From the NCBI GenBank assembly GCA_963691655.1, contig OY829327.1, positions 69,018,079 through 69,082,078 on the forward strand: DNA of 64,000 nt, in the 5' to 3' direction. The stretch is from Toxonevra muliebris (lineage: Eukaryota; Arthropoda; Insecta; Diptera; Pallopteridae). The notes under the pieces were generated by a model. The model worked only from the letters and a program-made list of their open reading frames with translations, searched no databases and was not told the origin of the DNA. Within the stretch, counting starts at the first letter, position 1; the number at the start of each line of letters is the position of its first letter. Position numbers and translations under genes: made by a program. This document shows, one piece after another, positions 1 to 11,934 of this stretch.

Positions 1-2567
1 TTTCAATGGAAAAAAAATTTAGTTAAATGAATTCGCAAGTCCATGTTAAGTGAAGCGTACGATACTTACTGGGTTAAGAAACAAATTGCATTAAAACCTA
101 ACTTATATTTTAGATGAAATGACATGGATTTGTCATTGAAATGGCAAACCTTAACTTGCCATTAATAGACTGAACACTTTTAACATAAATAATGTCTTAA
201 AATATTATATGTATATATACTTACCTACAATAAATATATAAACAGTGAGCATAAATTTGGAAAACCTAAAGCTTTAAAACTTTTGGCATTTGGCTTTTTA
301 TTAATCATTTCAGAAGAAATCGAAAGTTTTTGCAAAAACTCATACATAAATAAAAATATAATAATTTCAAATAAAAAAAAAATGTTGATTAATGTTAAAT
401 TTGAAAGTAAATATTAAAAAAAAAAAAATTATTTTACTACTAAATTTTTGCTTAAAAACTAAAGAAACTTCACTTGAATTGAGTGGTAAATCCCGCTCTA
501 ATTGATCCATACACTACTACAAATAATAATATTATACATAGAAATAATTGTTGTGCATGTATGCGATAAGCTGTAATTTTTTTATTTACTTATTTATTTA
601 TTTTTTTTTTAGTTTTTGGTGAATGTACAATACTGATTGGTGTTTGAATGTTGGGGTTCCAGCACAGTAATTATAAAAATTGAGCATTATATCACGAAAA
701 AATTTGTTGGTTTGTTATTTGTGTTTATCTATATTTATGATTTTTTTTCCCAAGTAATTTAAAAATTTTTTAAAAATATAATTAAGTTATAATAGAATTA
801 AACGTGCATATTGCAGAAAAAAAACTAGTAAATTTTGTGATTCTATAATAAATAAATTACATTATTATTAATATTTTTATTATCAGATGTTGAAAAATTA
901 TATGCAGGTTACAAAACTGCAATAAAAATATTTTTCAGAAGTATAAAAATGACTGTTTGGTCTGGAGTATATAGAAAGCGTCAAACACAATCATAAATGC
1001 AATAAGGTTTCATTGTGATTTTTGCTGCTTAAGCAAATGAATGACCAATATTCAAAATCATTTATAAAACTTTTATTTAAGATAATTTCGAGTTTTTAAA
1101 TAAAATTCAAATCAAACTATTTTCATTATTAAACTTACGCCAAATTTTATGTAGTCCGAAACAAATTCAACATACCTGAAAAGAAAGAAGAAGAGAACAG
1201 TTAAAAAGTGTTGTACATATAAAATCATCTCACAAGTTTTAAAATTCTAAAGATCAGTTTAATTTAATCGCAGAGGATTTCAAAAGTAATTCTCAAAATT
1301 CAAATCCCCGAGAAACTTTTCCGACTAAACTTCAAACTACAAAATCAAACAATTTTGCTTAAATTCAACGATTGCTTTCTCTATTCTTCGTTGCAACTTT
1401 CAAATTCAATTATTCCAAACAATTCCAAAAATAGAAAGAATCTTACTTTACTTTTCTCTGTTTTTGGTATCCAACAATTGTTTGTATGTTGTAGATTTAT
1501 GCAAAAAAAGAAAGAGCAACAACAACAACAAGTAAAAGTTTAATCCGAATAAGAGGAAGGGAGCATAAAGCTGACTGCCAAAATACAAACGTACATTGTA
1601 TTTACTTCTCGTATTTGTATGAAAGATTTGAAAGTTTATTATCTTAGCTTAGTACTTGCCACATCGATGCTTACCTACTTACGATTGTTGGGTTGGGGGA
1701 GAACATACCATAGGAGACACAAACAACCGACAAACAATCAAACTGATGGACTTACTGGTGTGTTCTAATGAATGGAAAGAGACACAGAGAGAGTGATAGA
1801 GAGAGATAGATAGAGAGTGAATGGTGAAGTTGTTGCCTGAACGATTAAAAATAAGGAAAAGGCAGTAATCACCAGTTGAATTATAAATATATTTGTCTTC
1901 AAACGCGATACTCTTCAGAAAGTGTGCGACAAAGTAAAAGGATAATAAATTTGCAAGTCCTTAGAAAATGGGAATGGTCAATGAAAGTATGTAGACTAAA
2001 TATATTTTCTTTTTAAATATAGATAAACTTATATTCGAAAAAAAGTTATCCATGAATTATTTCAAATTAATAACAATATATAACAAATTTTAATTCGTAA
2101 GCATAATTAAAAAACGGAAATTGTATCGTTTCTGAGTCGCAAACTTTCGCAACTGTTTCGAGAATGATTTATTAACAATAAAGAACTATTATTTTTCTTC
2201 GGTTTTTTTTTTTTGGATTTATCCAATTTTCAATCTAAGAATCTTCGCAACAAGACCTGATAAAGCAATTTTATTTATATTTTATAGAGGAAAAAAATCC
2301 TAATGAGACCAACCCACGTGACACAAAGCCATGAAAGGAAGAAACGGATTAATATTCTTTAGAACTGTGGATATTGAACCAATTAGACAGTCGAATTATG
2401 GAAATTATATTCAATTAGTGTCAAGTGTAGTTGAATTGCTGTTGAATTTATTGTTGTAATATAAGCCTATACAAGGCAGGCCACTATAGATTGCATTACA
2501 GGACTTCAAGGATCTACTGGATAAGTTTATTAGCGCCAGTTTTGAATACACAGTCCTACACATTTGT
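1..2567. other. AT-rich non-coding DNA
   Basis: No gene is supported here. The stretch is dominated by A/T homopolymers and short TATA/TTTA runs. The 62-codon open frame at 1355-1543 ends in a Q-rich, CAA-driven tail and shows no domain, so I do not treat it as a gene. Confidence 0.6.
1775..1819. repeat. GAGA/GATA-rich simple repeat
   Basis: A purine-rich run of interrupted GAGAG and GATA units. In flies GAGAG is the core site of GAGA factor, so a regulatory role is possible, but nothing beside it (promoter, exon) supports that; simple repeat is the safer reading. Confidence 0.5.
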
Positions 2568-2848
2568 TTAACCTCGGTGCGCCACATCATTACTTATTGA
2601 TTTTCGAATGCTAAACACGAATTTAGCTATATAAAAAAAAACACGCCACATGATTACGTAAGACACGATTCAGTGTTTAAACATATTCAGTGCGTTGTAG
2701 GTCACGTTTCTTTATTTTAATGGAAACTAATATATGTAGTTGTTCCTCGCCGTTTGTTTCATCGAATCCAATATTCAATCTGATCTTTTTAATTTCAGTG
2801 GTCAGTGCTCAGAAATCCATAAGAGATGATGCGTCGCACCAAGGCTAA
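2568..2848. mobile_element. TTAA-type (piggyBac-like) MITE
   Basis: The element 2572-2844 (273 bp) has inverted ends 2572-2603 and 2813-2844 that match at 26 of 32 positions; both begin CCTYGGTGCG. The left flank is TTAA (2568-2571) and the right flank is CTAA (2845-2848), a decayed TTAA duplication. A second subterminal copy of the CGCCACATSATTAC motif lies at about 2643. It has no coding capacity. TTAA duplication is the hallmark of the piggyBac superfamily; that assignment is inference from the flanks alone. Confidence 0.6.
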
Positions 2849-4196
2849 AAAAATATTAATTTTTTTGTAGAACTGTGCAATTTGGGTTAAGTTTAATGAT
2901 TGATTCTTTAGGTTAGGGAAGAATGATGCTCTGTGACATTTTTCTTATATCTACGAAAATTTTGTATTTAGATATTATTAATTTGATTTCCAATTTGTAG
3001 ATATTCTTGAATTATTATTCGAAAGGAAGCCTTACAGCTTCCACAAGGCATTCCCATTGCATTCTGCGAGTATTTATGCAGTTATTGCTGTAGGGCTACT
3101 TCAGAATTAATAAATAATGACAAGAAGGGTATTTGGAAATCATAAGGTGTTTGATCCTTGCTGGTGGTAGGAGTTACTTTTACCACACGACTTTTGGTAT
3201 GATAGACAAGTTTTATTATTCTTGAACTGTTGACATGGCAATCTACTAATAACTTTAGAAAATTCATTTAAGGTTATATTTAGCTGAAACTGTCATGTGT
3301 TTCACATTTTAATCGGGGTAAATTATACAAGAAATGATGCAGCAATAACAAAAATTGATTTACAGATTTCAAATATAAAAACTGTCAATGATTTAATTCA
3401 ATAATAATAATTCCATCACTTACAGAAAATCATTGTCAACAGTTTCAGACAATTGCCAACGGGCATTTGATTGATGGATAACACACAAAAGGCACACAGT
3501 TACACACACATAATATATTAACACAAGGGGCACTACCCAGTAAAAAAGTTTGGAGAACAATAATTGAGGAATGCAAATTTCTCAAAATTAAAATTTTATA
3601 AGTGAGCAGATCCTGCAAAGGGAAACGAGTTATAAAAGATTAATAACATTATTATTTGGTGAGCAAGCTTGAAGTGGTGGCGGTGCTCTGCTGTCAAGTT
3701 GTGCAACTCATTTAAGTTAATTTTGAAGCTATTTTAACTTTACTTGTGTTGTCATAGGATAAACAAGTGAAGAAAACGCGGCTGTTTTCTATCAAAAAAT
3801 TTTCGTCTGGCAAATAATTAACAATTTCTTCAGATTTCTTAAATTTATTATTAAAATCCTTTCAAATAATTTTTTTTTTCAATGATTAAAAAAAATCATT
3901 CTTCGAATGGAAACTAGTAGCGTTCCAAAATTATGTGAATTGAATTGCAGCAAAATTTGTTTACTGGGTTATTGATACTTATTTTAGTTTTTATTTATTT
4001 TGACTTAACTACAAATTAAATCAAATAATTGATACTCAGCCATAAATATTGGTAGGATTTCAAAAGAGGAAATAGAAAAGGATATGTTGCGATACGATAT
4101 GGCAGCAAATACATTCATATATCAGTTGGTAATTACATATAAATATATATGCACACCCATCCCTCGATTTACACTATTTTGCTTTAACTATTTTTA
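2849..4196. other. AT-rich non-coding DNA
   Basis: No feature recognised. A 61-codon minus-strand frame at 3082-3267 has no motif or coding-like codon use and is left out. Confidence 0.55.
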
Positions 4197-4197
4197 A

Positions 4198-4330
4198 CCA
4201 CTAAGTCACCGAAGTGACTTATTTTCTTAGAAAAATCCATACGGACATTTTTTAAAACAATTACTCAGCGCCTGTGAATTGAACCTGAGGCAGTCAATTC
4301 ATTTTCTTTTTGTACGTTGACAGGTGGAAA
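4198..4330 (-). repeat. SINE-like repeat with terminal hairpin (copy 1)
   Basis: On the minus strand there is a tRNA-type B box (AGGTTCAATTC, near 4277-4287) followed by a body that ends in a perfect hairpin: TAAGTCAC at 4202-4209 pairs with GTGACTTA at 4214-4221 around a CGAA loop. A second copy sits at 61545-61640, sharing the hairpin, the ATTTT spacer and the CAATTACTC segment. The combination of an internal pol III-type box and a dispersed copy points to a short tRNA-derived SINE; the exact borders are not visible. Confidence 0.45.
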
Positions 4331-4557
4331 TCTTAATAGATAACGCAGAACTCCAGTTCTACGGTTAAGTCGGATTCCTACCGACTAAAACCACCTACTT
4401 CCTCTCCAACCACTTTCCCCGCGGTATTACCAGTTGGTATTACTTCGCAGGACTGGTTCAGCGTTATGCTTGTTAGTCGAATATTGATATAGCGCCGTGT
4501 CATCTGTTTCTGTATTTGGAGCTATTTGTGTTGTATCAATGACCCGTCAAGTCATCT

Positions 4558-4616
4558 CAGTGGGCTGGTGAATGGGTGGTATACTGGAGATCCAGCTGCC
4601 TCAGGTCCAGTTTCGC
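4558..4616 (+). repeat. tRNA-like SINE head fragment
   Basis: The segment carries a degenerate A box (GGCTGGTGAATGGGTGG) and a degenerate B box (AGGTCCAGTTTC). From ACTGGA to the B box it lines up closely with the tRNA-like unit at 41327-41399 (ACTGGARAYCCAGCTGCCTC). It cannot form a complete cloverleaf, so it is a repeat fragment rather than a tRNA gene. Confidence 0.4.
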
Positions 4617-4732
4617 TTTAATACAGTTAGCGTCTGCATAAAGCAAATTTCGAAAAAGGTCAATGTGTAAGAAATTTTATAAAATCCTAATCTCATTGTA
4701 TAAGGTTATTGAAATGTTCCTATACTAAAATT

Positions 4733-4806
4733 TGTAGTCTCCGTGGCATATGGGTTATATGCTGGACAGCAACGCAGGATTACTGGGTTCGATTCTCGTC
4801 ACGGTT
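4733..4806 (+). repeat. tRNA-like element, SINE-type
   Basis: The segment 4741-4804 begins CCGTGGC and ends GTCACGG, giving a near-complete acceptor-like stem, and contains a good B box GGGTTCGATTC. At about 64 nt it is too short for a normal tRNA and its anticodon arm is unclear. A diverged relative lies at 11010-11072 (shared RACAGC..YGYAGGAT block). Best read as the head of a tRNA-derived SINE; the sequence up to 4987 may be its body. Confidence 0.45.
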
Positions 4807-4987
4807 AAAAATTCCAAAATGGAAATAATAGCAATGGCAAAGCTCCAGAAGTAAAAATACCATTACAAAAGTTTTTCGGGCTCGGCATAAAACTATAAAA
4901 CCGTGTACAAATAGGACTCATACAATGTGAATGGAAAAGCTCGGTCTTAGCCTTCCATGGACTGTTGTGCTATAATATTTACATATG

Positions 4988-5685
4988 TACAGGGTTAGCC
5001 ATATTAGGTGGACCCATTTATCAAAAAACAAAATGTGAAACAACACATATTTTGCTGTTCAAGTGAAAACTCATTTAATTTGGTTCAGAGAGATTTGATT
5101 ATATCACTTTGTGAAGATGATATCGCGCAAGCGATCGCACTGAGCTCGAATGGCGTAATGTACCTTATTTTCGGACATTTTCCATCGTATTTACCAATGT
5201 ACGGGCGAATTGGCAGATTTTTCATGGCGGGTGTTATTCGTATAGGTTACTTGGCTTGTCGATATAAACTTCAAGTATCCCCAGAGGAAAAGGTTCAGCG
5301 GTGTCAAATCAGGCGAACGCGGAGGCCAAACATAATCACCACTTTTTGACATCAACCGACCGGAGAACAATGGATTCAAAAAATCGATTCTGGCATGACC
5401 TGCGTGAGGTGGAGCATCGTCTAGTTGAAACTAGAAGTGCTCCATACCATTTTCATGAACAATAAGTTCAAAAAAATAAAAATAACTTCTCAATCGGGAA
5501 AATGGAGAAGTTAGTTTAAATGTACAACTGAACAATTTCAGCGCGTTCGATTGGCGTGTACTGCTCCATAGCAAAAATCTCCTAAGACTCACGTTTCAAA
5601 TACGTTCTATCATTAGTCGACCTGACGTTTCTTGTCAAAATTATAGTGTTGTCTGATGGGTCCACATTATATGATCAAGCCTGTC
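4988..5685 (-). mobile_element. mariner-superfamily element, internally deleted
   Basis: Inverted ends 4989-5018 and 5655-5684 match at 22 of 30 positions (both begin ACAGG and end TGGACCCAT). The left end abuts a TA dinucleotide; the right has TC, a decayed TA. At about 695 bp it is roughly half the length of a full element of this group. The inside holds the C-terminal half of a transposase on the minus strand. It belongs to the same broad transposase family as the element at 40066-41314. Confidence 0.7.
5041..5433 (-). pseudogene. transposase remnant, C-terminal half
   Basis: Read on the minus strand, the frame runs through QLDDAPPH (5433 downward), which corresponds to the family motif QQDGAPPH holding the second catalytic aspartate, then WPPRSPDLTPLNLFLWGYLK, the block with the third catalytic residue. 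The acidic residue normally found in TPLD is replaced by N here. The N-terminal DNA-binding part and the first catalytic aspartate are missing, and stops follow the LWGYLK block. This is a dead DDE-type transposase of the Tc1/mariner superfamily. Confidence 0.75.
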
Positions 5686-6101
5686 TCATTTTATAAAGTT
5701 TCAATTTACATGGCTCGCCAAGGTACATATTCACGGCGTAAATCAAAGGATGGTTGTTTACATATGTACAACAAAAGTTAACTTGCATCATACATCGACA
5801 TATAATATCGAATATAAATACATACATATTTCCATTTGTTTGTATGTATGAGCAAATATAACGGTTATATTTACTCGTGTATTTCCTTATTGTGCTCGAG
5901 GCAGAAATTATTTTACCGGCATTTTTACTTATATTATTTCCATCGTCATTTCTTTTGAATATTCTGCACGCGTTCAGTTGAGTATCCTTTTAACTTATTT
6001 GTTTTTGTTGTGATCACTGTTGGTAGGCTTTGTTGTTGTACGCAGTTATACTTATATGTGAATGTGATAGGGCGCCTTGTAGAACACATACAAAAACATA
6101 T

Positions 6102-6121
6102 ACACACACACACACACACAC
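6102..6121. repeat. (AC)n microsatellite
   Basis: An uninterrupted AC dinucleotide run of about ten units. Confidence 0.9.
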
Positions 6122-6283
6122 GATTATCCCTACGTAGCTATGTTAGTCGTCATCGCCGATGTAACTGAAGGATACCATAAAATTGCACACACAAACACAC
6201 ACACAATCACGCACAAAACAAAAGATATTCACCTTTTGACTTTAAATAAATTATTTCTTCTTTTTTAATCCTGTTTGTGCGTA

Positions 6284-6322
6284 TGTCTGTTTGTCTGTCT
6301 GTTTGTCAGTCTGTCTGCCTGC
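6284..6322. repeat. (TGTC)n-type microsatellite
   Basis: Interrupted tetranucleotide run of TGTC/TGTT/TGCC units. Confidence 0.8.
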
Positions 6323-7134
6323 CCTCTGCTTATTTGTGTGAAGTTGTGGATATTTTGTCTGCCGTTTTGTTGTGGTTGTTTGTTGTCAGTTGTTGTTGAT
6401 TCTTTTTTTTCATTCTCCAGCATTGTTAATATCTGTTTTTGCTGTGCTTTTGTTCTTTTCTTACTTGCTGACGTATGCATTTTATGCCCTCTTTTTTATA
6501 TTATTTCATTTTATTTTATATAGTATTATTTTTCTTTACTTTATGTTCATTTTTCGAATTTATGTCGGTCTCTCGCTGCACCTACGAGATTTGCTTGCTT
6601 ACTCGCTTTTGTGACTTTAGAAAGGGGATTCTTGTGTTTTGTTGATTTTGTGTTTTTTTTTGTTTTGTTTTTGTAGATATATTGCATTTATTCGATGAAA
6701 TTTCGAGCGAGGCATGTGCTATTCGTGTTCGAGAGTTTGTTGGCATTTGCACCTGTTCTGGATTCATATTTGTGTGTATACATACATACATACACACATA
6801 TGCATGTTTGCTCTATAAAACAGGTGAATTGAGTTTATTGTTTTTGTTGCATTTTGTTTTCTTCTATGTATTGTTTATCATTTGTGCCCAGTGTTGCCAT
6901 ATTTGTTCACGTTGTTTACGTATCTGTATCGGTTGTTGACAAAAATTGCTATGAGCTTTTTATGTGCCAAATGTTGGATTGATTTGGCGAAATTATTATA
7001 GCAGTTGAGTTCACATGAACTTTTCAAGGCGATCGGAAGACTGCATAAAGCACTCATAGCTGACGGCTTTATACATAGCACAGGCTTGCGAAAGAGGTCG
7101 GCTTTTGTACAGTCTATTAAATATTCAATCACTT

Positions 7135-7640
7135 TTCTATAATTTTTTATATATCCATGAACAACAATAAAATATTCGGTTTGGTGATCAACGTGGAGGC
7201 ATGTCCGTGCATTCCCCATGAATTTTAGCGCTTGCGGTCTGCGGTCTGCGGAAATCATTTCCGTTTCTGTTTGCCGTTCAATATCTCTCGGTTTCAACCC
7301 GTACTTAACCCTTGTTTCTGAATCATGGCCTTGAGATATTTCGAGATAGGTTCCTGAGTCACTCCCAGTGAAACAGCTAGTTCTTCTTGTATTAGGCACG
7401 AATCTTCATCGAGCAGTGCTCGAGTGCCAATTCGTCGGTTTTGAAAAATTTCTCTCCCACCACCATTGAAATTACAACTTTTAAAACCACTCACGATACA
7501 TTCTTTTCCTCAGAGCAGCATCACCTTAAGTATGTGAAAGCATTCGATGAGCCTCAGCTGCAGTTTTTCAGAACTTCCCGCAAATGTCGAGAACTTGGCT
7601 CGAAAACAGACATTTGGAATCGAGAATAATTTAAAAATGC
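7135..7640 (-). pseudogene. mariner transposase remnant
   Basis: Minus-strand frames, broken by several frameshifts and stops, line up with the N-terminal and middle part of a mariner transposase: HLREVL near 7590, GGGRE then LLDEDSC..QEELAVSLGVTQ (helix-turn-helix region, about 7380-7460), then IQKQG, KPRDIER (7270s) and, after another shift, SWGMHGHAST..KPNI near 7190-7225. No clear C-terminal part with the last catalytic residue is seen, and no inverted ends were found. It differs from the family at 5.0 and 40 kb. Non-functional. Confidence 0.75.
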
Positions 7641-8073
7641 AAACAACTTTCACTAATGTGGCGATGTTGATACGTTCACAGATGCCCAAACTCTTTTTAT
7701 GACAGTTTTGATCTACGTATTTCGACCAGCCCTCACCGATGCAGCTATTTATCGGAAAACGGTGGTGTACACCTAATATGTTTTTCGATTTTATAAACGG
7801 TGCAAAACCACAAAATTTGACAGTATTTTTTGGATATTTTAATTTCTAATAGTTTTAAGGATCGGATCAGAAACTGACCTGTCGACTGATGGGCTGATTA
7901 ACAAAATCGTTTCTATTATAGACGGTAAAAAATTCCTAAAATATACCTTATCGTACTTTTGGGTTAAGGTTTTCGCGAGAGAGCGTTACGCTCTCGTGCT
8001 CGTATTTTTCGCAGGAATCTGTCCTTGAATGTCCTCTGTCTGAAGAAGATACATGTTTGTTTGTTAAGCAGAA
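7641..8073. other. Non-coding spacer with a short hairpin
   Basis: Holds a small perfect hairpin at 7979-7995 (GAGAGCG, loop TTA, CGCTCTC). Nothing else recognised. Confidence 0.5.
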
Positions 8074-8445
8074 TTGCTGGACCACCTAATCTATGGCAAA
8101 TATAAGGTAAGTAAGTATGTTTTGACGACATTTGAAAATCAGATGATTACGACATTGATACAAGAATGTGTTCAGAAACTGTATGAATGTGGTAACTCTT
8201 TTGTGAGTAAAAAACACATTAGCGATATGCAGAATGTGGTGGCTGATACCTTGGCTAAAGATCAAGGATCAAGCACCGAGCTATGCAGACTTGAACCAAA
8301 AATTGGTTTAAGCAATGGAATCATTAAGGCCAAGGAAAGGGAGAATGATATAAGAATTTCGCACCAAAAGAAGGAAATGCTAAATGCATCTCCTGGCAGC
8401 AAAATGAGAAAGTTTCTCGGTCTTCAGCGAAAATCCCTCAGCTGA
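8074..8445 (+). CDS. Unidentified open frame, 123 codons
   Basis: An uninterrupted frame whose product is K/E/S-rich, hydrophilic and looks more protein-like than most frames in the window, with a cysteine pair early (ECVQKLYEC) and a basic C-terminus. I recognise no domain. A splice-donor-like AAG/GTAAGT sits inside it at 8104-8111, arguing against it being one exon. No relative appears elsewhere in the window. It may be part of a decayed mobile element or chance. Confidence 0.2.
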   Translation: MLDHLIYGKYKVSKYVLTTFENQMITTLIQECVQKLYECGNSFVSKKHISDMQNVVADTLAKDQGSSTELCRLEPKIGLSNGIIKAKERENDIRISHQKKEMLNASPGSKMRKFLGLQRKSLS

Positions 8446-9629
8446 CTTGCTGTATTGGTGACTGGATATTCAGGTATCATTGGGATAAGTTGAATCTTGT
8501 GTCAAGAGACTTCTGGCTTCTCATGACTGATGACTTAACAAATCAACGTATACATTGCAGGTGCAACGAATGTGCTTTGTACTTAGCAATTATTTAAAAA
8601 AAAAAAACTTTTAAGATTCCCAAGCTGCTCTGGGGCCTTAGAAAACCAAACTAAAGACTGAATCGGTATTAAAATAATATAACTCCCTCTAAAACCTTAG
8701 TGCCAACAATTGATTTCAACTCTGGGCATTCTGTTATTATTTGAAGGAAGCTGGCAGGCGAAATTTCGATAAAGGGTAAATGCCTTTTTGGGGCAAAGCC
8801 CTTTAGCAACTCACCATCATTCAACTTTTATTATTCAACTTTTATTATTCAACTTTTATGGCTCCAATATTATAGCCATCAAACTAAATTTATGTTTTCA
8901 CACCCACTGGGTCTAATAGAAAATGAGCTACGCAGGAACTGTAATGTTTTGGTACCACTACGGATCTTGCCGGTCTATCTGAGACCGGCGACCTCCCCTT
9001 GCCCATTAAGTTATCCGCCCTCCTTACTTATATTCAATTGCCCAATCAAGGACATGCCACTCCTTTTCAAAAAGATGAAAGCAAATAGATGGAGATGGGG
9101 AACAGCAATGTTCGGAGTGTTCACGTGACTGCAAGCGTCGCTAATAACAAATACATAAAGAATGAAGTTCTGGGTAAATATTCAGGTGACGAACTAAATT
9201 CACTCAGTTATTCACGATGCAAAAAAAGCAAATACACACATTTATATACTTAGGTATATAAATGTCGCATCTTTAACATAATTTACACAAACATGCTATC
9301 ATATTATTTACATATCATTAGTAAAATAGAAAATAAAACTGCAAATTATGAATTTTTCATATTTATTTATTTACCTGCTGACGCTTTTCTTTCTTTCTCT
9401 CTCTCTCCCACTCTTTGCTTCTTTGTCTCTGTCTCTATCTGTATCTAACAATTGTGTGTATACTGTTGCTTTTTTCTATTATTTATATTTGTTACCATAT
9501 CACAGCCCTAGCTAAATAAAGAAAGTATCTTCCTTCGTTTATGATTTTGTTTGCTTTTCTTTTTTGCTTTATCAACACTCAACAAAACAAAAACAAACAA
9601 TTTTAGTATTCAGTGGCAAAACGATATAA
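8446..9629. other. Non-coding DNA
   Basis: Contains the 14-bp tandem repeat listed separately and a pyrimidine tract (TTTC/TCTC) at about 9388-9440. The 78-codon frame at 8892-9128 shows no domain. Confidence 0.5.
8819..8860. repeat. 14-bp tandem repeat, three copies
   Basis: Three head-to-tail units of ATTCAACTTTTATT; only the last base of the third copy differs. Confidence 0.9.
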
Positions 9630-9814
9630 AACAATCAACTCGTTTCTTTTCTCTCTTTTTTATCTTATCACTTTGTTTGTCTCAATTTACTTTACGCTCT
9701 AAAAATTCGTTCCTTTTGCTCCAATTGCAAGGATGAGGATAACCATGCGACCTACGCCAACTTCCCCTCCTGCTTCTCGCACTTGAACACATGTGCTGCA
9801 GTACTATTTTCTTA
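9630..9814 (+). CDS. Candidate exon, cysteine-containing
   Basis: A frame without ATG runs from 9630 to a TAA at 9812-9814. Its last third (from TGC at 9726) shows fly-like codon choice with mostly C/G third bases and reads CKDEDNHATYANFPSC then FSHLNTC. The C-x6-C spacing after Y-A-N recalls the C-terminal half of Kazal-type inhibitor domains, but the N-terminal half is not visible. A pyrimidine-rich acceptor-like CAAG lies at 9728-9731. The minus strand is also partly open here with GC-ending codons, so strand is uncertain. Confidence 0.2.
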
Positions 9815-11009
9815 AACAACATGACATTTCTATCAGCTCCTTATTCGCTTATGTGCTTTAGTAGGGGGAGGAAGGGAGGTGGGAGGTGGTTGTTATTTTT
9901 CACCAGCTAAGTACGTGTGTAATCATGAGCGTTTCCTTTGCTCTGCCCGTAAAGGAAAAGATCAGACGAGTTGAAAAGGATTTTCTTTTCAAAGTAAAAA
10001 AAAATAAAATAATAATAAATGCATTGAAAAAACATTTAAAATGTAAAAATCCTTTAAAAAGGAATGTACTTCTCCGTTTTAAAGGAAGAATGTAAATGTA
10101 TATGTGCGTGCATATGTATATGTAGTAGTAAGCTGATATTATTGTCGATATTGCTTACAATGCAGACAAATAAAGATTTTCTTTTCTGGTATTTTAGCAT
10201 TTTATCCTTTATACGTTTTGGTTGTTGCTTTTTTTTTTTTTTTGTTTTTTTTTTTTTTTGGTAGGTATTTACAAAAGTAAAGCATTTGTTTTTGCATACA
10301 CATATCCTTATGCTAATATCCTGTATTTTTGTTTTGCTTATTTTTTATTTTGTCAATGTGGTTTGGGTGGCTTCTTATGTTTACACTTGGATTGTATACC
10401 AACTACAACCCTTTCGCGTTGTCATTGCGTGTGTTTCTCATGAGGTTTCAAATTACATGCTGGTTGTCTGCACGTGTATTAGTGTTGGTGGTAATGGTAA
10501 TACGCCTTAGATGATGATGGTGGTGGTCATGGAATTTTATGCTTGATTTGTGCAATGTGTGTCTGCACTTGAATCTCTGGTTTTGTTGGTATTTTTTTGT
10601 GTAATTTGCTTTGTTAATTGCATTTTGTAACTCATATGAAAAGGATTCAAAGGACTTACACAAAATAATTACTTGCGTCTGCCTTACATATTTCTGGGTT
10701 TTTACATACCTACTTGTAAATCGTAAATTTTAAAAAGAAGAATGCAAGTGCAATGTATTTTGGTTTCTACTGGATTTTTCTACAAAAACAAGCATAAAAA
10801 TCATTTCCAATTGTAAGAGCTTAAATTGGCAAGCTCAATGCTATAATAATACGAGTATATTACTGCATTCTTTGGTTTTATATGCAAAATTTGCTGAAAC
10901 ATTTATCTCCAAGGTAAAACAGAATAGAAATACGATCGGAAATGAAAATTACATTTAAGATTTCATATTTCTCAATGAACATTTAGAAGCATTCTCATCT
11001 GTTGTTATC
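9815..11009. other. T-rich non-coding DNA
   Basis: Long T runs (10231-10259) generate several overlapping hydrophobic open frames between 10064 and 10514; none has a domain. Confidence 0.55.
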
Positions 11010-11072
11010 TGGTGGCCATAGCGTAGAGGCTTATGAGCTGAACAGCTATGTAGGATGCCCATGTACGACACT
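11010..11072 (+). repeat. Diverged tRNA-like fragment
   Basis: Resembles 4741-4804 in the central block (GAACAGCTATGTAGGAT against GGACAGCAACGCAGGAT) with a weak A box GGTGGCCATAGCG. The B box is eroded. Called only through comparison with the other copy. Confidence 0.3.
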
Positions 11073-11930
11073 TGCTTAAAATCAAAAATATGTAAATCCA
11101 ATTTTTCTACACGGAACCACCTTTTTCGCATATAAAATAGGCTTTTCATAAAACTATGGATCCCTTTTATTAGTACAAGATTTCAAAATTTAAGCTCTTA
11201 AGTGCAATTTAAAACTTGACCCAATCTTCATAGATTTAAAATTGATTGAAAAAAATAATATTAGACTCTATGATTTAGAAAAATATATATTTCAATTAAT
11301 TTATTCTAAAAATAAAATATTAATGAATAAATAAAATAAGATTAATTTTTGAAAAATTATTTTTTTTTTATTAAACACGTTGTAAAAAACGTAAAACGTT
11401 TAGAAAACATAAAAAATCGATAAAAATACATTTTTTCCCCTTATGAATTTTTCGAAAAAATTTTGGTCGAAAAATGTTTACAGATCAAAATGAAGTTTTT
11501 CGAAATTTTGTGTGTTTCATAGACACTCCTGGATTAAGATTATTCATTTTCTATAAAATTTCTCACCTAAAAGTACAAAAAAAATAAGCAAACCTCACAC
11601 AAACCACCAAGGCCCTTGTGTAACCACCCGCAACTCCCTATTGCCAATGACAGCTTCAAACATTGTTTCCAGTTTGAAAGTACATTATAGATCGTTTTTT
11701 ATTAGATCAAATTTTTGGTGCGAGGTTAAAAAAACCAAAGCCTATAGTATATTTCATTTTGGAGTAGTGAAATCAGTAAAACAGTTTTAGGATGAATATA
11801 TTGAGTTCAGAAGAGTTTTGCTAAGCGAGATGAAATTTGGTTATCCATTTGCAATTTTGATTTTAGAAGGCTCTACCTGAAAGTCTGTTCCCTGCTTCGC
11901 AAGTTCGCCTGCTTCGTCATTTCTGTGAAT
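11073..11930. other. AT-rich non-coding DNA
   Basis: Low-complexity A/T sequence; nothing recognised. Confidence 0.55.
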
Positions 11931-11934
11931 ATAC

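Larger units (their letters stand above)
5686..7130. other. Non-coding DNA rich in TG/TC simple repeats
   Basis: Apart from the microsatellites listed separately, no gene is supported. The overlapping open frames at 6265-6939 exist because the strand is T/G-rich with few A-containing stop codons; their products are hydrophobic or S/N/Q-rich without domain structure. Confidence 0.55.

Noticed and set aside
6265..6939. Overlapping 71-85 codon frames on both strands
   Set aside because: They follow TGTC and T-rich simple repeats; the products are low-complexity and lack any motif.
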